A DNA stretch of 64,000 bases. Origin: Bacillus sp. FJAT-29814 (GTDB lineage: Bacteria > Bacillota > Bacilli > Bacillales > Cytobacillaceae). Numbering within the stretch: position 1 is the first letter of the stretch; each line of letters begins with the position of its first letter. The translations under genes were made by a program, and so were the position numbers. This document shows, piece by piece, positions 60,823-64,000 of this stretch. The notes under the pieces were generated by a model. It ran no database searches. It had not been told where the DNA came from and worked only from the letters and a program-made list of their open reading frames with translations. Location: the NCBI RefSeq assembly GCF_001510715.1, contig NZ_LMTJ01000002.1, positions 372,001 to 436,000 of the forward strand, given 5' to 3'.

Positions 60823-61644
60823 TTATTTCCAATGGTCAGGCGTCCGCAAATGTGCCGGCAATTTTGTCCGACCATCGCCACGGGCTGCATTCAACTGAGC
60901 CTGCGTCAAAAAGAGGCTTCCGGTAAGGTCGGCTCCGGATAAGTTCGTGTCCCTTAAATCCGCCCCAATCATGTCGGCAAATCGCAAATCGGCTTCCCGC
61001 AGGTCTGCCGCAATCAGGAGCACCCCTCTTAGATTCGCTCCTCTTAGGTCAGCCTTTCTTAACTTGGCCCCTAGCAAGTCCATTCCCCGGCCGATTTTCT
61101 TATTTTTTTGAGTTGTAACTTTTGCACGGACCAAATCACTAGTTTTTAAAAGTAACTCATTTACTTTCGCCCGGTGTACCGGAACATCTAGGTCTAGAAT
61201 GGCCGCTGGGCTTATCGTTGTGAGATTTTCCGTTTCTTCCAAAGCAGCCTGCAATTCCTTATGAATGGACCGGGCGGCCTCCAAATGAAGCGCCTCATTC
61301 AAATAATAAAGGATCTCGTGAAGCTGCTGCATAATCTGAAAGACCTCGAACATTTCTTTTGCTGAATCAGGATTCTCCCGCCAATCGTTGCCGCCATAAG
61401 TGGTCTGCGACACCTTCTGCCCAGCACCAAAGCATTCATATACGGTACAGCCGCGAAACCCTTCTTTTCTGAGATCTTGGTGAATCCGGCAGCGATAGTC
61501 AGACTGAAGATTTTTGCAAGGGGTTCCTCCGTTTTTATCAAAAGCGAAATCAGCCGACTTTGCATAAGGAAGCGCCACACAGCACAACCCGAAGCAATTC
61601 TGGCAATCCGCCCCATATTTATTGATTGTTGTAGGATTCGACAT
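60823..61644 (-). CDS. pentapeptide-repeat protein with Cys-rich N terminus
   Basis: 273 residues. N-terminal cysteine cluster CQNCFGLCCVAL near 14-25 plus later CRIH and CTVYEC. A helical middle leads to pentapeptide repeats of the A(D/N)LRx type at about 195-245 (LRKADLRGANLRGVLLIAAD in part). Repeats form a right-handed quadrilateral helix. The YkgJ-like head plus pentapeptide tail is a known Bacillus layout; function unknown. Confidence 0.8.
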   Translation of the reverse strand: MSNPTTINKYGADCQNCFGLCCVALPYAKSADFAFDKNGGTPCKNLQSDYRCRIHQDLRKEGFRGCTVYECFGAGQKVSQTTYGGNDWRENPDSAKEMFEVFQIMQQLHEILYYLNEALHLEAARSIHKELQAALEETENLTTISPAAILDLDVPVHRAKVNELLLKTSDLVRAKVTTQKNKKIGRGMDLLGAKLRKADLRGANLRGVLLIAADLREADLRFADMIGADLRDTNLSGADLTGSLFLTQAQLNAARGDGRTKLPAHLRTPDHWK

Positions 61645-61822
61645 CTTGACACGTCCTCTAAAAAAAATCTATCCAATAGTATACTATAATTTTTATGATA
61701 GCACCTGCATCCCCATAGCATTATTTTTGCAATTCTATCGGGGACTAGTATAAAATACTATGAAACCATCTAAAATGACAAACGTATATAATATTCAATA
61801 CTAGAATAGGCAGGAGATTTTA

Positions 61823-62104
61823 TTGGGTATAAACATTTTACAACTTGGACAATATGCATTTGATATTTATTATTGGATGATTATCATCGCCATTTTCGGG
61901 TCATGGTTTCCTGGATTTCAAACCTCGAAGGTGGGCCAGGGGATTGGCAAATTGGTTGAACCCTATTTAGGATTCTTTAGAAAGTTCATCCCTCCGCTCG
62001 GGCCGATTGATTTTTCACCCATTATTGCCCTCTTTGTGTTTCACTATTTAAGCAGCTTTGCTTTAGAAGGGCTTAACCAATCATTGAATTTCTTGGGGAT
62101 TTGA
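61823..62104 (+). CDS. YggT-family membrane protein
   Basis: 93 residues, two membrane segments with GSWFPGFQTSKVGQGIGKLVEPYLGFFRKFIPPLGPIDFSPIIAL near 26-70 in order, the YggT/YlmG signature. TTG 61823 follows GCAGGAGA. YggT proteins normally sit by ftsZ/ylm genes and affect nucleoid or membrane organisation; this copy is isolated, so probably a paralogue. Confidence 0.82.
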   Translation: MGINILQLGQYAFDIYYWMIIIAIFGSWFPGFQTSKVGQGIGKLVEPYLGFFRKFIPPLGPIDFSPIIALFVFHYLSSFALEGLNQSLNFLGI

Positions 62105-62105
62105 T

Positions 62106-62141
62106 AAAAGGCGAACAGTTCCGTCACTGTTCGCCTTTTAT
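62106..62141 (+). terminator. intrinsic terminator
   Basis: AAAAGGCGAACAGT and ACTGTTCGCCTTTT, a perfect 14-bp stem. Confidence 0.9.
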
Positions 62142-62242
62142 ATTTTTCGGCAAAATCGTAGCGTAACATACTCTTCATGCTCGCCTTTTCCAAAGGCACG
62201 CTGCTCCATGACAAAACGATATCCCCTCTTGATAATTGAATT
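62138..62242 (-). pseudogene. C-terminal coding remnant beside the TnpB element
   Basis: A minus-strand frame reading IIKRGYRFVMEQRAFGKGEH then EEYVTLRFCRK to a TAA looks like a real protein end, but a TAG lies just upstream and the TnpB element starts within 50 bp. Probably the tail of a gene broken by or near the insertion. Family not recognised. Confidence 0.35.
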
Positions 62243-62274
62243 CTATAACCCCTTCCCTATTCCCTTTTAAAAAT

Positions 62275-62400
62275 AGAAGTTTTCTAGGTATATGAGTATC
62301 CCCATAACTAAAGTTAGGGGTTTCGAAAGATTAGGCTTTAAAAGCCCATTGTCTTTACGTGGGCTACCACTAGTCCCGCTAATACATCAGGCCGCAGCCT
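62275..62400 (-). ncRNA. omegaRNA / right-end region of the TnpB element
   Basis: Downstream of the tnpB stop the minus strand has the hairpin AGCCCAC...GTGGGCT-like pair (62342-62364) and then CCCCTAACT-tt-AGTTATGGGG (62300-62320). TnpB omegaRNAs end with such a stem at the element edge and take the following flank as guide; here that would begin ATACTCATATACC. The 5' extent, possibly within the gene, is not visible. Confidence 0.6.
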
Positions 62401-63883
62401 TCAGCTTTTCATGTTTTTTCTCCATTATAATGATTTTCTTTGGGGCTTGAAGGAACTGCTTTCTTTCTAGTCCTTCAAATGCCTGCTTTACATGTTTGCG
62501 AACAATATTAAAAGCGCCATTTACATCTGCATGAATAAGAACGTTAGACCCTTTAATTTTGTAAAAAGCTCTGCTACACCGATACCCACTAAAATATGGA
62601 TGGGTATCATCCCCATAGGTTGGAATTGCATCATTGTCCAAAAAGCTAGACTTGGAGGTATAGCTTTCTTCACGGTCAATGACTTGAATTCCTTTCCGTT
62701 CAGCCTTGTATCGAATCATTTCTATGAACGTCGCATACGGAATTTGGATGAAGGTCTGCTTATCTGACTTTTTCATTTCTACCTCCGATTTCCAACCAAC
62801 ATTTCTACCTATAATGATGGTATCAATCGTTCTTTCTACGGCAATCTCCACCACTTTTGCACTGGCTTTATGTAAAAAATCCATGACACGATTATTCCTT
62901 TTTCTATCCAAGGAAATTAAGCGATTGGTAGTAAATATCCCTTCTTTTGGGTCCTTCCCATTTCTTATAACACACATGTAATTGGCCCTTAATTTGTTAT
63001 AGTATTGATTAAGGGATTTTAACCATGTGCCTTTGATAAGCAGAGGCTGACGCCCCGTGTTATCGACGATAGTTGCCAGGTTATCGACTCCTAAATCAAT
63101 ACCCATTACCCGTTTGGGAGTAAATATAAATTCATTTTTTTGTTTTTCAGTTCTTTTGATTTCCTTTTCCTGTTCACTTTTAAAAACAATCTCTACTACA
63201 TAGCGGCCATAGGACGGTACGATTCGAACCTGTTGTAATTCCCCTTCAGATTGAACAATCTTGCCAAGTTTTAATAGAAGAGGGGTTCCAGGTAATTTCA
63301 ACCTATTCCCCTCTTTTATATCCGTAATTTGATTCGTCAGATAACAGGTTGTGCGGCTATTCTTCGGTTTATATTTTGGGATTTTTGGTTTACCGGAAAA
63401 GCTTTCGGGATGGATTTTATATTTCTTAGAGGCTTCAAAATAGCTTTTCCAATCATCATATACTTTCTTCATTGTCTGTTGATTGGACTGAGAGGGCATT
63501 GAGGTGTAATCGGTCTGTTTCATAATCTTAAATAAAGCTTCTACAAAGGTATATCCAATGAAGGATTTTTCTTGGGATGGCATTTCAAAAAGCTTCAACT
63601 TTGGCTCTATTATTTTTCCTTCTTTGTCTACATTCATCGGTTTTGCTTTTGCTTTTTCATAGCTTTTTAGACGAATTTCATTCATTTGAGGCAAATAGGT
63701 TTCAATATCTTGTAACACTTGAAGTTGATTTTCATTTTTAATTTCCTTTTTTAATGCTGTATATACCTGACGAATATAGTAATTGGTAATGTTGTACAAG
63801 TTTTTCGCCTTAAAACAAAGCGAATCACAGTAACCGAACAACTCATGTTCAGGATGAATGTGTATTTTATAGGAACTATACAT
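62387..63883 (-). CDS. tnpB: TnpB RNA-guided nuclease, rearranged RuvC type
   Basis: 498 residues. N-terminal OrfB HTH/REC region to about 180, beta-barrel region, then RuvC: RVMGIDLGVDNLAT (Asp263), region II TIIIGRNVGWK where the usual Glu is absent, ViDREESYTSKSSFLDNDAIP (Glu405/406), and LIHADVNGAFNI (Asp453). The usual CxxC zinc ribbon is missing. TnpBs with this glutamate shift form a subset related to Fanzor. ATG 63883 follows AGGGAGGTG. Confidence 0.88.
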   Translation of the reverse strand: MYSSYKIHIHPEHELFGYCDSLCFKAKNLYNITNYYIRQVYTALKKEIKNENQLQVLQDIETYLPQMNEIRLKSYEKAKAKPMNVDKEGKIIEPKLKLFEMPSQEKSFIGYTFVEALFKIMKQTDYTSMPSQSNQQTMKKVYDDWKSYFEASKKYKIHPESFSGKPKIPKYKPKNSRTTCYLTNQITDIKEGNRLKLPGTPLLLKLGKIVQSEGELQQVRIVPSYGRYVVEIVFKSEQEKEIKRTEKQKNEFIFTPKRVMGIDLGVDNLATIVDNTGRQPLLIKGTWLKSLNQYYNKLRANYMCVIRNGKDPKEGIFTTNRLISLDRKRNNRVMDFLHKASAKVVEIAVERTIDTIIIGRNVGWKSEVEMKKSDKQTFIQIPYATFIEMIRYKAERKGIQVIDREESYTSKSSFLDNDAIPTYGDDTHPYFSGYRCSRAFYKIKGSNVLIHADVNGAFNIVRKHVKQAFEGLERKQFLQAPKKIIIMEKKHEKLKAAA

Positions 63884-64000
63884 AGTCTTCACCTCCCTCG
63901 CAACCAGAACAAATGTTCGGTTTTTATTATAGCAGTGATTAGACTAAATGTATAGTAAGACCTGGTTGTTTTATTGAAAAATAAGCAAAAAAATACAGCT

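Larger units (their letters stand above)
62275..63960 (-). mobile_element. solo-TnpB (IS1341-like) element
   Basis: tnpB and its 3' structured region, without tnpA in the window. Left edge unclear and probably within the last 100 bases of the window. Confidence 0.6.

Noticed and set aside
1..64000. Prophage, integrated plasmid, rRNA or tRNA genes
   Set aside because: No structural phage genes, integrase, replication gene, rRNA segment or tRNA cloverleaf noticed.

Overview
The window looks like chromosomal DNA from a low-GC, endospore-forming Bacillaceae (Bacillus/Neobacillus-like). The grounds are strong AGGAGG-type ribosome binding sites, frequent TTG/GTG starts, a GerA-type germinant-receptor operon, sigma-K-like promoters, a short SipT-type signal peptidase, a GltT-type glutamate carrier and dense small-gene content. 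I see no rRNA, tRNA, phage module or CRISPR array.

Layout. 1-7.7 kb: a partial membrane protein behind a c-di-GMP-I riboswitch, gltT, hydrolases, a deacetylase and a sigma-K-type spore-coat-like repeat protein. 7.7-14.4 kb: GNAT acetyltransferases, a small alarmone hydrolase, Nudix, and an MFS efflux pump with an elaborate leader. 15-17.2 kb: an ECF sigma / PadR / FtsW-like operon. 17.4-36.4 kb: housekeeping and accessory singles (YjjG, XRE cassette, quinone oxidoreductase, EamA with an SgrR-like regulator, SolA, two LysE-type exporters, signal peptidase, HxlR, Nudix, GrpB, YdcF, a HELTH lipoprotein, YnfA, HIT, MFS). 36.6-41.1 kb: a sporulation block with a four-gene germinant receptor. 41.2-47.8 kb: hydrolases, GNAT, MOSC, deaminase, methyltransferase. 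47.8-49.1 kb: an IscB (OMEGA) element. 49.1-56.9 kb: epimerase, nucleotidyltransferase, VanZ, and two TetR loci. 57-60.7 kb: the fructose operon fruR-fruK-fruA. 60.8-63.9 kb: pentapeptide protein, YggT, and a TnpB (OMEGA) element.

Most notable observations. (1) A four-segment attenuator with a three-residue upstream ORF precedes the MFS pump; its terminator stem contains the pump's Shine-Dalgarno. (2) Intergenic arrays unrelated in sequence share a 51-52 bp period and a dyad-plus-linker design, and a second family has a 20-bp period; every array lies downstream of at least one gene. (3) An IscB element with an upstream structured RNA appears inserted at the stop/RBS junction of an epimerase-methyltransferase operon; its protein lacks the PLMP domain and the RuvC-I aspartate. 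(4) A TnpB of the subset with a displaced RuvC glutamate, as in Fanzor. (5) Two conserved genes whose only plausible full-length start is ATT.

All functional calls are from reading the sequence and knowledge of families; no searches were run.
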